From positions 1 to 49,498 of the forward strand of contig JAWXVD010000012.1 of NCBI GenBank assembly GCA_044425705.1: a stretch of 49,498 nt of DNA. The letters are read 5' to 3'. The translations under genes were made by a program, and so were the position numbers. Shown one piece after another: positions 25,209-34,448 of the stretch (position 1 is its first letter; the number at the start of each line of letters is the position of its first letter). This stretch comes from JAWXVD01 sp044425705 (GTDB taxonomy: Bacteria; Bacillota; Clostridia; Lachnospirales; Lachnospiraceae). The notes under the pieces are model-generated. The model made no database searches. It was given only the letters and a program-made list of their open reading frames with translations, and was not told where the DNA came from.

Positions 25209-26858
25209 TTATTGGTGCTTCTGTATTCGTATAAAGGGGAGAATAAGGTACAGTGGTAAGCAATAAATATAGGAATAAGCATACCTAAATTCTTTAGCCA
25301 CAGGAGTAGCAATCACTAAGGTGAAAAAAACAGCAAAACATGGTAAATATAATAGGAAGAGACGTTTATCTCCATGTACATAACAAAGTCCACAAGAGAA
25401 TAAAATAATCCAAAAAATACCTCCCATATTCCATAAAATTCCATACAGCGGTACCATATCTTTTAATTTAAGGCATATTTCATTTATTTTAATCACCAAA
25501 GCTCCAGTGAAAAAAGCTTCGTTGGTTACTCCAAATTCATTGGCAATAATGCCTTCATCACCAGCAATAATTCCTTCTTGACTAGGAAACCAAAAACCAA
25601 TGGATTGGTCTGTAAAAGCCAGAAAATAATCTAGCGGATAAGTGAGACCTATTTCTAAATAAACTTTTATGAATTCGCCGAAATTTTCCTCTAAATAATC
25701 AGGATTTCCTTCCCGCACTAATCGTTTAAAGCCATCTGACACGTAAGGATTGTATAGGTCCACAATCTGGGAGGTGTCTAAAATTTCGTTTAAGAACTGG
25801 TTTTGTTCTTCTGTTAAAGGCTTGTCTGAAACAATCACTCTAGAAAGCTGTTGCGCTGGGATGGAAAGAGATTCTACAAGATCTGGTTGTATCACATCAT
25901 AGGCATTCATGACAGGTCCTTTGATTAGCAAAACGGTAGTGATAACTAAGCAGATAAGCATTATTACAGGACGTAATTTTGCACGGAACAACACAAGTAT
26001 CACGGGAATCATAATCCAATAAGCATACCATCCGTTGGTACGAAATAGACAAAAAATCAAACTAGAAATAAAAAACATGATAGCATTAAAAGTGCCTAAA
26101 GTAAAGCAGGATTTACCCGGTAGATATAACATCCGAAGCAAGGTAATCACAAGAAGTAAGGCACCTCCTGCAAAAATAGGATCTTTCCACATAGTAACCC
26201 CATAGTGACCATTATAAGGAACGAAAGCATAGAAGGACAAAAGCAGTAAGCATATTTTCTTAGATACACCAAGACATAAGAGAGTATAGATACAGTATCC
26301 GATACAACTTGCAAGAAATATCATTTGGAAAACTGTATAAAAAGCAAGAGAATAAGAAATATTGGGTGTAAAAATTTGTCCTATGTGATACCAAAACCCA
26401 ATCAATAAGGTATGCACATAAGGATGGTGATTGCTTGGCGCATATACACCCAGGACTTGGGCAAATTGATTCATACTATCTACAGTCATAACTCCAGGGA
26501 AGTTCTTTCCAAGATAAGGAATCCAACATAGAAAACAAGCAAGACAAGAGAGTGAAGCAAATCTTAGCTTATGTTTATTTTCTACGATAGATAGATGTTT
26601 TCCATTACTTTTAGTAAAGAGGAATAAAATGATTCGGTAAAAAAGAATCAGTAGCCCTATACTGGTTATAAGTAAAACCATGGCACAAAAAATTTTATTG
26701 TCTAATCCTCCACAAATAGTAGTATAATCACCCAATACATAAAATATGGTGAATATGCCACTTAATAAGAGAGAGACTTTTGGGGATGAGGATGGAATTA
26801 GCATTTCAGAACATTCTGTATCCACTAATTTATAAAAATAAAACAATACAACGAATAA
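25209..26858 (-). CDS. DUF6020-type polytopic membrane protein, 5' end lost in the gap
   Basis: 549 residues are visible, with about 13 hydrophobic segments. A conserved loop reads PYLGKNFPGVMTVDSMNQFAQVLG then SNHHPYVHTLLIGFWYHIG, and GVTMWKDPIFAGGALLL follows; the pattern fits DUF6020 proteins, related to GT-C glycosyltransferases. The frame enters the N run at 26858, so the N-terminus and promoter are missing. Sequence beyond the gap on this strand is antisense to the FAD protein and does not belong to this gene. It is the most upstream gene of the envelope cluster, 99 nt before the CotH gene. Confidence 0.78.
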   Translation of the reverse strand, partial: LFVVLFYFYKLVDTECSEMLIPSSSPKVSLLLSGIFTIFYVLGDYTTICGGLDNKIFCAMVLLITSIGLLILFYRIILFLFTKSNGKHLSIVENKHKLRFASLSCLACFLCWIPYLGKNFPGVMTVDSMNQFAQVLGVYAPSNHHPYVHTLLIGFWYHIGQIFTPNISYSLAFYTVFQMIFLASCIGYCIYTLLCLGVSKKICLLLLSFYAFVPYNGHYGVTMWKDPIFAGGALLLVITLLRMLYLPGKSCFTLGTFNAIMFFISSLIFCLFRTNGWYAYWIMIPVILVLFRAKLRPVIMLICLVITTVLLIKGPVMNAYDVIQPDLVESLSIPAQQLSRVIVSDKPLTEEQNQFLNEILDTSQIVDLYNPYVSDGFKRLVREGNPDYLEENFGEFIKVYLEIGLTYPLDYFLAFTDQSIGFWFPSQEGIIAGDEGIIANEFGVTNEAFFTGALVIKINEICLKLKDMVPLYGILWNMGGIFWIILFSCGLCYVHGDKRLFLLYLPCFAVFFTLVIATPVAKEFRYAYSYIYCLPLYLILPFIRIQKHQ

Positions 26859-26958
26859 NNNNNNNNNNNNNNNNNNNNNNNNNNNNNNNNNNNNNNNNNN
26901 NNNNNNNNNNNNNNNNNNNNNNNNNNNNNNNNNNNNNNNNNNNNNNNNNNNNNNNNNN
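26859..26958. other. Scaffold gap of 100 N between two divergent genes
   Basis: Unlike the first gap, the flanks do not overlap. Both adjacent genes lack their 5' ends, so true sequence is missing: at least about 100 bp for the FAD-binding N-terminus, plus the DUF6020 N-terminus and a divergent promoter region. Confidence 0.9.
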
Positions 26959-28122
26959 CTTTTTGAAAAAAATGAAAAATTAGGAAAAAAGATTTTTATT
27001 ACAGGCAAGGGAAGATGTAATGTAACCAATGCTTGTGATGTGGAAGATTTATTTAAAAATATGGTTAGCAATGAAAAATTTATGTATAGTTCTTTTTATA
27101 CTTTTGATAATCAGGCATTGATGGAGTTTTTTAAAGAATTGGATTGCCCTCTAAAAATAGAAAGAGGAAATCGTGTTTTTCCTGTATCAGATCATTCTTC
27201 TGATATTATTAGAGCATTGACAAAAGCCTTGAAAGATAATCATGTGACTGTTCATTTAAATAGTGAAGTAAAAAAAATTTTAGAAAAAGATGGACAGGCT
27301 ACTGGAATTGTATTGAAGGGAAATGGCAAGGAATATAAAGCAGATGCAGTGATTATAGCAACTGGTGGTATTTCTTATGGAGCCACGGGTTCGACGGGAG
27401 ATGGACATCGGATGGCAAGTGAACTAGGACATTCGGTGAAAAAGATGCAACCAGCCTTGGTACCATTTGTAATCAAAGAAACTTGGTGTCACGAATTACA
27501 AGGATTAGCGTTGAAAAATGTGTCTTTAACAGTAAAGAATGGGAAGAAAGAAATCTACTCTGGATTTGGAGAGTTCTTGTTTACTCATTTTGGAATCAGT
27601 GGACCATTAGTCATTAGTGCTAGCAGTTATTATGCAAAAAAGGCAGTAGGTCAAGAAGTAAGAGCTATTTTAGATTTAAAGCCTGCACTTTCTGTAGAAC
27701 AGCTTGATAGAAGAATCTTACGGGATTTCGAAGCTAATCAAAATAAACAATTTAAAAATGCTATTGATGGATTATTCCCTGCAAGACTAGTGCCAGTGAT
27801 GATTGCACTAAGTGGAATCAATCCAGAGAAAAAAGTAAATGAAATTTCAAAAGAGGAACGACAACATTTTGTCCAACTGATTAAACATGTGGAATTGACG
27901 ATTACAGGAACAAGAGATTTTAAGGAAGCAATTATTACCCAAGGGGGAATTGCAACCAAAGAAGTGAATCCTTCCACGATGGAATCAAAAAAGATTGCAG
28001 GTTTATATATAGTAGGAGAATTATTGGACTTAGATGCATTAACAGGTGGATTTAATTTGCAAATTGCTTGGTCCACAGGATACTTAGCAGGTATCAATGC
28101 AGGAAAAGAAGTAATAGATTAA
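26959..28122 (+). CDS. HI0933/YhiN-family FAD-dependent oxidoreductase, 5' end lost in the gap
   Basis: 387 residues visible. The frame is open directly from the gap: LFEKNEKLGKKIFITGKGRCNVTNA is the segment that follows the Rossmann GxGxxG in this family, so only about 35 residues are missing. Further motifs: GNRVFPVSDHSSDIIRAL, ADAVIIATGGISYGATGSTGDG, TGTRDFKEAIITQGGIATKEVNP and GLYIVGELLDLDALTGGFNLQIAWSTG, the C-terminal FAD site. The product is variously named aminoacetone oxidase or BaiN-type flavoprotein; its physiological reaction is unsettled. It is the first gene of a cmk-ispH-rpsA run. Confidence 0.9.
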   Translation, partial: LFEKNEKLGKKIFITGKGRCNVTNACDVEDLFKNMVSNEKFMYSSFYTFDNQALMEFFKELDCPLKIERGNRVFPVSDHSSDIIRALTKALKDNHVTVHLNSEVKKILEKDGQATGIVLKGNGKEYKADAVIIATGGISYGATGSTGDGHRMASELGHSVKKMQPALVPFVIKETWCHELQGLALKNVSLTVKNGKKEIYSGFGEFLFTHFGISGPLVISASSYYAKKAVGQEVRAILDLKPALSVEQLDRRILRDFEANQNKQFKNAIDGLFPARLVPVMIALSGINPEKKVNEISKEERQHFVQLIKHVELTITGTRDFKEAIITQGGIATKEVNPSTMESKKIAGLYIVGELLDLDALTGGFNLQIAWSTGYLAGINAGKEVID

Positions 28123-28141
28123 GAAAAGGATGGTAAAAGAA

Positions 28142-28816
28142 ATGGCATTTAATGTAGCAATTGATGGACCGGCAGGAGCTGGTAAAAGTACTATTGCCAA
28201 AATGATAGCAAAGAAAATGGAATATATCTATGTAGATACAGGCGCTATGTACCGGGCGATGGCCTTATATTTAATACGTAATCATGTGGATGCATCTAAT
28301 CAAGAAGAGATTTCAAAAGTATGTAAAGAGGCTGATATTACAATTGCCTATGATCATGGAGAACAACTTGTGTTGTTAAATGGTGAAAATGTAAATGGAT
28401 TGATTCGCACGGAAGAAGTGGGAAATATGGCTTCTGCATCTTCGGGAAACGGAGATTTACGCAAAAAATTAGTTTCCTTACAACAAAAATTAGCTGCATC
28501 AGAAGATGTGATTATGGATGGGCGAGATATAGGAACTTGTGTGTTGCCTCAAGCAGAAGTGAAAATCTACTTAGTTGCCAACAGTCATATTAGAGCTAGG
28601 AGAAGATATGATGAATTGGTAGCAAAAGGAATTGAAAGCGATTTGGCACAAATAGAAGCCGATATTGTAAAAAGAGATAAACAAGACATGACGAGAACGA
28701 TATCCCCATTGAAACAAGCCCATGATGCAGTATTAGTGGACTCATCTGATATGAGTATTGAAGAAGTGGTGACATGTATTATGGATATATGTGAGAAAAG
28801 AAAAAGAAGGGATTAA
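28142..28816 (+). CDS. cmk: Cytidylate kinase
   Basis: Phosphorylates CMP/dCMP with ATP. P-loop DGPAGAGKSTIAK at residues ~8-20, then YVDTGAMYRAMALYL, MDGRDIGTCVLPQAEVKIYL (the conserved GRDIGT) and RRRYDEL. About 224 residues, the usual size. ATG 28142 is preferred; ATG 28130 sits directly against AAAAGG and would lack spacing. It is 19 nt after the FAD gene and 9 nt before ispH, an arrangement common in Clostridia. Confidence 0.96.
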   Translation: MAFNVAIDGPAGAGKSTIAKMIAKKMEYIYVDTGAMYRAMALYLIRNHVDASNQEEISKVCKEADITIAYDHGEQLVLLNGENVNGLIRTEEVGNMASASSGNGDLRKKLVSLQQKLAASEDVIMDGRDIGTCVLPQAEVKIYLVANSHIRARRRYDELVAKGIESDLAQIEADIVKRDKQDMTRTISPLKQAHDAVLVDSSDMSIEEVVTCIMDICEKRKRRD

Positions 28817-28825
28817 GCTACTTAT

Positions 28826-29692
28826 ATGGAAGTAAAATTAGCAAAAAGTGCAGGTTTTTGTTTTGGTGTAGAAAAAGCCATGGAAACGGTTTATCATCAA
28901 ATTGAAAACAACAAAGAGAAACAAATTTACACCTATGGACCCATTATTCACAATGAAGAAGTTGTGAAAGAGTTAGAAGCGAAAGGTGTAAAGGTGATTT
29001 ATACATTTGAAGAATTATGTCAATTGAATGAAGGGATTGTTGTGATACGTTCTCATGGTGTGCCCAAACATATTTATCAAGTAATTGAAGAGCGTGGGTT
29101 AGAATGTGTGGATGCTACTTGTCCATTTGTGAAACGAATTCATAAAATTGTAGAAAAAGAAAGTTGCGAAATGAATGATGCGGGCAAAAAAATTGTTATT
29201 ATTGGTAATGAAGGGCATCCAGAGGTAGAAGGTATCATGGGATGGTCAAAAACCCCTGCAACCGTGATAGAATCAGTGGATGAGGCGAAAAATTTCACCG
29301 TAAAAGAGGGCGAAAAAGTCTGTATTGTTTCACAAACGACATTTAACAACAATAAATTTAAAGATTTAGTTGAAATTTTCTCAGAAAAAGGTTATGATAT
29401 TAGTGTTGTGAACACTATCTGTAATGCAACTGATGAAAGACAGACCGAAGCGAGAGAAATTGCAAAGGCTGTTGATGAGATGATAGTAATAGGTGGAACG
29501 CACAGTTCGAATACAAGAAAGTTGTATGAGATATGTAGTAAGGAGTGTGCGCGTACACATTTTATACAGACACTAGATGACTTGCATTTAGCTTTACCTA
29601 AATCTGTCCGACTGGTGGGTATTACTGCCGGGGCATCGACCCCAAACAATATTATTGAGGAGGTTCAAAATTATGTCAGAATTAACTTTTGA
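28826..29692 (+). CDS. ispH: 4-hydroxy-3-methylbut-2-enyl diphosphate reductase
   Basis: Last step of the MEP isoprenoid pathway, forming IPP and DMAPP at a [4Fe-4S] cluster. The three cysteine ligands are visible in SAGFCFGVEKA, VDATCPFVKRIHK and VNTICNATDERQTEA. The catalytic SHGVPK and the C-terminal GASTPNNIIEEV are present. 288 residues. The 3' end overlaps the S1-domain gene by 20 nt in another frame, and GAGG of that gene's ribosome-binding site encodes part of EEVQ here. In many Clostridia the two are fused in one protein. Confidence 0.96.
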   Translation: MEVKLAKSAGFCFGVEKAMETVYHQIENNKEKQIYTYGPIIHNEEVVKELEAKGVKVIYTFEELCQLNEGIVVIRSHGVPKHIYQVIEERGLECVDATCPFVKRIHKIVEKESCEMNDAGKKIVIIGNEGHPEVEGIMGWSKTPATVIESVDEAKNFTVKEGEKVCIVSQTTFNNNKFKDLVEIFSEKGYDISVVNTICNATDERQTEAREIAKAVDEMIVIGGTHSSNTRKLYEICSKECARTHFIQTLDDLHLALPKSVRLVGITAGASTPNNIIEEVQNYVRINF

Positions 29693-30761
29693 ACAAATGT
29701 TAGAAGAATCATTCAAAACAATCCATTCGGGAGAGGTAGTTGAAGGTACAGTTATCGATGTGAAACCAGAAGAAATTATCCTTAACATCGGGTACAAATC
29801 AGACGGTATTCTTAGTAGAAACGAATACACAAATGAAGCCAACGTAGATCTTACAACAATCACTTCTGTTGGAGAAAAAATGGAAGTAAAAGTATTAAAA
29901 GTAAACGATGGTGAAGGTCAAGTTTTACTTACTTACAAAAGACTTGCTGCTGAAAAAGGAAACAAGAGAATTGAAGATGCATTTAATAATCAAGAAGTAT
30001 TAACTGCAAAAGTTGCTCAAGTTTTAGATGGTGGTTTAAGTGTTGTAGTTGATGAAGTAAGAATCTTTATTCCAGCTAGCCTTGTTTCAGATGCATATGA
30101 AAAAGATTTATCTAAATATGCAGGAATGGAAATTGAATTCGTAGTTACAGAATACAATCCAAAGAGAAGAAGATATATCGGAAACCGTAAAGTTCTTGTT
30201 GCAGCAGCAAAAGCTGAATTACAAAAAGAATTATTCGCTAGAATCCAAGTTGGAGATATCATTGAAGGAACAGTAAAAAATGTGACAGATTTCGGTGCTT
30301 TCATCGATTTAGGTGGTGCTGACGGTTTACTTCATATTTCTGAAATGTCTTGGGGAAGAGTTGAAAATCCTAAGAAAGTATTCAAAATTGGCGATGTTGT
30401 TAACGTATTAATTAAAGATATCACAGGAAATAAAGTTGCTTTAAGCTTAAAATTTGATGATGCTAACCCATGGAAAGATGCTTGTGATAAATACGCAGTT
30501 GGAAATGTAGTTGGTGGTAGAGTTGCTAGAATGACAGATTTTGGTGCTTTCATTGAATTAGAAGCAGGTGTAGATGCATTATTACACGTATCTCAAATTT
30601 CTAGAGATCATATTGAAAAACCTTCTAATGTGTTAAAAGTTGGTGATGAAGTAGTTGCTAGAGTTGTTGATTTCAATGAAGCAGACAGAAAAATCAGCTT
30701 AAGCATCAAAGCTTTACAAGAACCAGAAGAAATGGTAGAAGAAGTTGTTGAAGCTGAATAA
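29673..30761 (+). CDS. rpsA: S1 RNA-binding domain protein (RpsA-like)
   Basis: Four S1 domains in about 362 residues: near residues 18-90 (GEVVEGTVIDVKPEEIILNIG), 100-175 (LTAKVAQVLDGGLSVVVDEVR), 190-260 (GDIIEGTVKNVTDFGAFIDLGG) and 275-348 (GNVVGGRVARMTDFGAFIELEA). The last two carry the clearest RNA-binding signatures. The tail is acidic. Low-GC Gram-positives have short S1 homologues whose role in translation is less defined than in E. coli. ATG 29673 is chosen because GGAGG precedes it inside ispH. Translation is probably coupled to ispH. Confidence 0.92.
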   Translation: MSELTFEQMLEESFKTIHSGEVVEGTVIDVKPEEIILNIGYKSDGILSRNEYTNEANVDLTTITSVGEKMEVKVLKVNDGEGQVLLTYKRLAAEKGNKRIEDAFNNQEVLTAKVAQVLDGGLSVVVDEVRIFIPASLVSDAYEKDLSKYAGMEIEFVVTEYNPKRRRYIGNRKVLVAAAKAELQKELFARIQVGDIIEGTVKNVTDFGAFIDLGGADGLLHISEMSWGRVENPKKVFKIGDVVNVLIKDITGNKVALSLKFDDANPWKDACDKYAVGNVVGGRVARMTDFGAFIELEAGVDALLHVSQISRDHIEKPSNVLKVGDEVVARVVDFNEADRKISLSIKALQEPEEMVEEVVEAE

Positions 30762-30782
30762 GAAATAAAAGAAATTAAAATA

Positions 30783-30820
30783 TTTAAGTTCAATGATTTC
30801 ACTTGCTTGTAAAGGATAAA
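30783..30820. repeat. Dispersed ~38-bp repeat, copy 2 (intergenic)
   Basis: TTTAAGTTC (30783-30791) then TGATTTCACTTGCTTG (30794-30809), matching 20647-20686 at about 33 of 38 positions. It lies between the rpsA stop and the convergent exonuclease gene, where no ordinary terminator is visible. Its reverse strand encodes PLQASEIIELK in one frame, close to the peptide encoded by copy 1. Confidence 0.6.
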
Positions 30821-30859
30821 AGTATTGAAGCGGTAACCATTAGGGAGTATCCACATTAT

Positions 30860-31969
30860 TTAAGGTTTTGAATGAAGCAAGGTTTTTAAAATGTGGAAAA
30901 CATATTCCGATAATAGAGCATTCTCGGCAAGAATGTTTTCAGTTATTTCAAAATAACAAGGATGTTTTTTGAATTCCTTATAAAAAACAGGCGTAATTTG
31001 AGGCTTCCATTGAGGCAAAAATACACCTGTTTTTTTATTATAACAAGTAGCGGCAGTGGCTTTTTTCTTTCGCGATTTATCAACAAAAGAAGCAACTGAT
31101 TGATGAATTGCCATGTCTTCTTCTGTCAAATAATAATATTCTTTGTAATTTTCATAAAAATATTTTAACTGTCCATTGAAACATGGTATTTTTAAAGATA
31201 ATACATCATGTTTTCCACTGAGATAACAATCGTTACAGTGATAAGAAATTGCATTAGGAAGTGGAAGTGATAATTGAAGTGTGAAAATCACTTCTTTTTT
31301 TTGGTCGCCATTATAATTTGTATAGTCATTAGTAACCACTTTAATAATAGAAGGAGAATGTTCAAATAAATTGCTGTAAGCAAGAATAGGCAATAATTGA
31401 ACCATGCCTAATACATCATCTTTATTATGTAATAGGAGGAGCTCTAGAGATGTTTTACTAGGCGATGTTACGTATTCTTTGTAGTAAGGAATCAATTTGC
31501 CGCCATCAAAGGTATCATCCCTATGAATTTGTAAAAATTCTTCTACGGTCTTTTGCTTACAATTGGGAAGCTTTAGAACATGTTTTAAAGGTGTTATTGT
31601 CTTCCATAAATCAATGCTAGAATACCTAGAAAAATCATGGGATAATTCTAGTAATTTACATCTAAGCTCTATAAAAGGTAAGTCAAATTGCAAACCGTTA
31701 AAATGAATGAGAGTGGTAAAGGATGTGAGAAAGCCGAAGAAATCATTTAATATAGTAGATTCTTCTTCAGGCGTTTCTGCAAACCATTGTTTGTAGTATA
31801 AAATATTGTCTTTATAGTACCCACATCCAATCAAGTAAACCGTGCTAAATTTCGCACTGAATCCTGTTGTTTCTATATCTAGAAACAAGTGATTTTCTGC
31901 ATCGGGGAAATAAGAAGTTAGCGGAATTAGTGGTATGAAATTCTCTATATTTTTTTCTATCAGTATCAT
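30860..31969 (-). CDS. YprB-like RNase H-fold exonuclease-domain protein
   Basis: Predicted 3'-5' exonuclease of the RNase H-like superfamily, about 369 residues. Acidic motifs in order: FLDIETTGFS (Exo I), IHFNGLQFDLPFIELR (Exo II) and HNKDDVLGMVQLLPIL (Exo III type). The C-terminal part is family-specific with a CNDCYLSGKHD cysteine pair. ATG 31969 puts the DIETTG motif at the distance usual in relatives, with AGGAAGG upstream; a TTG at 32041 would add 24 residues. Its cellular role is unknown. It is convergent with rpsA. Confidence 0.85.
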   Translation of the reverse strand: MILIEKNIENFIPLIPLTSYFPDAENHLFLDIETTGFSAKFSTVYLIGCGYYKDNILYYKQWFAETPEEESTILNDFFGFLTSFTTLIHFNGLQFDLPFIELRCKLLELSHDFSRYSSIDLWKTITPLKHVLKLPNCKQKTVEEFLQIHRDDTFDGGKLIPYYKEYVTSPSKTSLELLLLHNKDDVLGMVQLLPILAYSNLFEHSPSIIKVVTNDYTNYNGDQKKEVIFTLQLSLPLPNAISYHCNDCYLSGKHDVLSLKIPCFNGQLKYFYENYKEYYYLTEEDMAIHQSVASFVDKSRKKKATAATCYNKKTGVFLPQWKPQITPVFYKEFKKHPCYFEITENILAENALLSEYVFHILKTLLHSKP

Positions 31970-32184
31970 ATTGTTGCATTTGCCTTCCTGAAAATATTTA
32001 TTGCATTCATTGTAAAATCCATGGATGTAGTCGGTTTTCAATGGATTTACCTATTGTTACAAGTCACTTGTGAGTTATAACTTACTGTTACTTATCATAC
32101 CATAATTTGAAAAATAACTATAGTATTTTTATTTAAAAAGATGTATATTTATAGTTAGAGAAAAAAAGAAAGAGAGGAAAATAA

Positions 32185-33501
32185 ATGTCTAGAATGACCT
32201 TTACAGGTGGAATACATCCTCATGATGGAAAAGATTTATCGAAGGATAGACCTATCATTTCAGTTTTGCCATTAGGTGAGTTGGTATATCCATTATCACA
32301 GCATATAGGAGCACCAGCAGTTCCTATTGTAACAAAAGGAGAACGTGTTTTAACAGGACAAAAAATTGCAGAAGCAGGTGGTTTTGTGTCCTCTCCAATT
32401 TTTGCAACAGTTTCAGGAACTGTAAAAGCCATAGAGCCAAGACGTGTGGTGACTGGAGATGCAATTAATAGTATTGTTATTGAAAATGATAATCAATATG
32501 AAGAAGTAGAGTATCCTAAAATTGCACCATTAGAAACTCTTTCAAGAGAAGAAATTATCACTTTAATCAAAGAAGCTGGAGTGGTAGGAATGGGTGGAGC
32601 GGGATTTCCTACTCATGTGAAATTATCCCCTAAAGAACCTGATAAAATTGAATATGTGATTGCCAATTGTGCAGAATGTGAACCATATTTGACATCTGAT
32701 TACCGTAGAATGTTAGAACAGCCAGAAAAACTAATTGGTGGTTTAAAAGTATCGTTGCAATTATTTCCAAATGCAGTAGGTATTCTTGCAATCGAAGATA
32801 ATAAAAGCGATTGTATTACCTTGTTAAAGTCTTTGATTAAAGATGAACCTAGAATAGTTGTAAAAAAATTAAAGACAAAGTATCCACAAGGAGCAGAAAG
32901 ACAATTGATTTTTGCAACCACAAAACGAAGTCTACATTCAAAGATGTTACCATCTGATGTTGGCTGTGTTGTGAATAATGTGGATTCTATCGTTGCAATT
33001 TATAATGCGGTGATTGAAGGCAGACCGTTAATGGAGAGAATTGTTACTGTAACAGGAGACGCCATTAAAACACCTAGAAATATCAGAGTAAAAATTGGTA
33101 CAAATTATAGAGAATTAGTCGATGCAGCAGGTGGTTTTAAAAAACAACCTGAAAAAATCATTTCAGGTGGACCGATGATGGGCTTTGGTATCTTTGATCT
33201 TAATGTGCCTACTACAAAAATTGCATCTGCGTTGCTTTGTTTAACAAGAGATGAAGTTTCAAGAATGGAACCTACAGCGTGCATTAATTGTGGTAAATGT
33301 GTAGAAGTCTGTCCAGGACGTGTAGTACCTAGAAAACTTGCTGATTATGCGAACAATTATGCAGAAGAACAGTTTGTAAAAGAGAATGGTATGGAATGTT
33401 GTGAATGTGGATGTTGTAGCTTTGTTTGTCCAGCGAAGCGTCCTTTGACACAAAGTATAAAATCTATGAGAAAAATGGTACTCAGTAAAAATAAAAAATA
33501 A
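32185..33501 (+). CDS. rnfC: Rnf complex subunit C
   Basis: Peripheral NADH-side subunit of the ferredoxin:NAD+ oxidoreductase ion pump. 438 residues. The N-terminal RnfC domain is followed by EAGVVGMGGAGFPTHVKL, the nucleotide/FMN site shared with NuoF, and two [4Fe-4S] motifs near the end: CINCGKCVEVCPGRVVP and CCECGCCSFVCPAKRPL. AGAGAGG lies before the ATG. A weak TTGAAA / TATTTA promoter-like pair lies at 32107-32135. First gene of rnfCDGEAB, the usual order in Clostridia. Confidence 0.97.
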   Translation: MSRMTFTGGIHPHDGKDLSKDRPIISVLPLGELVYPLSQHIGAPAVPIVTKGERVLTGQKIAEAGGFVSSPIFATVSGTVKAIEPRRVVTGDAINSIVIENDNQYEEVEYPKIAPLETLSREEIITLIKEAGVVGMGGAGFPTHVKLSPKEPDKIEYVIANCAECEPYLTSDYRRMLEQPEKLIGGLKVSLQLFPNAVGILAIEDNKSDCITLLKSLIKDEPRIVVKKLKTKYPQGAERQLIFATTKRSLHSKMLPSDVGCVVNNVDSIVAIYNAVIEGRPLMERIVTVTGDAIKTPRNIRVKIGTNYRELVDAAGGFKKQPEKIISGGPMMGFGIFDLNVPTTKIASALLCLTRDEVSRMEPTACINCGKCVEVCPGRVVPRKLADYANNYAEEQFVKENGMECCECGCCSFVCPAKRPLTQSIKSMRKMVLSKNKK

Positions 33502-33515
33502 AGGAGAAAAAGCAA

Positions 33516-34448
33516 ATGAGTGAATTGATGAAAGTCTCATCAAATCCACATATTAGATCCAAAGTAAAGACAAGCAATATTATGCTGGCAGTTGTAGTTG
33601 CTTTACTCCCTACTACTTTTTTTGGAATCTATAATTTTGGATTACAAGCAGCTTTGGTAATTGTTACTACAGTTGCAACAACAGTTTTAACAGAATTAAT
33701 TTATGAAATCCTTATGAAGAAAAAAATTACAATAGGAGATTTTTCGGCAGTGGTAACAGGGTTGCTATTAGCCCTAAATCTACCTTCTACAGCACCCTTA
33801 TGGATGTGTGTGATTGGTGGTGTATTTGCTATCCTAGTTGTAAAAATGCTATTCGGTGGATTAGGACAAAACTTTATGAATCCTGCTTTGGCAGCAAGAT
33901 GTTTTCTATTGATATCATTTACCCCATTGATGACTAATTTTGAGTGTGATGCCTATACAGGAGCGACACCTCTTGCAGCATTAAAAGCAGGAGAGAGTGT
34001 GGATGTATTTGCTATGACAATTGGTAAAGTCAGTGGAACTATAGGTGAAACATCTATGGTAGCCATTGTGATCGGTGCATGTTTCTTATTATTACTTGGA
34101 GTAATCGATTTGAAAGTACCAGGAAGCTACATAGTGTCGTTTGTAGTATTTATCGCTCTCTTTGGTGGACAAGGAATTAATCTTGATTTCATTGCAGCGC
34201 ACCTTGCAGGTGGTGGATTGATGTTAGGTGCATTCTTTATGGCAACTGATTATGTAACGAGACCTATTACTAAGAATGGACAGTATGTATTTGGGATTTT
34301 CTTAGGAATTCTAACTGGAATTTTCCGTATTTATGGAGCAGGAGCAGAAGGTGTATCTTATGCAATTATTATTGGTAATCTATTAGTTCCGTTAATTGAA
34401 AAAGTTACTCTTCCCAAAGCATTTGGCAAAGGAGGGGCAGGTAGATGA
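33516..34448 (+). CDS. rnfD: Rnf complex subunit D
   Basis: Integral membrane subunit, 310 residues, with about nine helices. DAYTGATPLAALKAG contains the threonine that carries covalently bound FMN in RnfD/NqrB proteins. GQNFMNPALAARCFLL and FFMATDYVTRPITKNGQ are family signatures. It probably forms part of the ion path. AAAGGAG precedes the ATG. The stop overlaps the rnfG start by 4 nt. Confidence 0.96.
   Translation: MSELMKVSSNPHIRSKVKTSNIMLAVVVALLPTTFFGIYNFGLQAALVIVTTVATTVLTELIYEILMKKKITIGDFSAVVTGLLLALNLPSTAPLWMCVIGGVFAILVVKMLFGGLGQNFMNPALAARCFLLISFTPLMTNFECDAYTGATPLAALKAGESVDVFAMTIGKVSGTIGETSMVAIVIGACFLLLLGVIDLKVPGSYIVSFVVFIALFGGQGINLDFIAAHLAGGGLMLGAFFMATDYVTRPITKNGQYVFGIFLGILTGIFRIYGAGAEGVSYAIIIGNLLVPLIEKVTLPKAFGKGGAGR

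Noticed and set aside
26859..27071. N-terminal extension of the DUF6020 protein beyond the gap
   Set aside because: Sequence right of the gap on the minus strand is antisense to the FAD protein, which is clearly coding on the plus strand.
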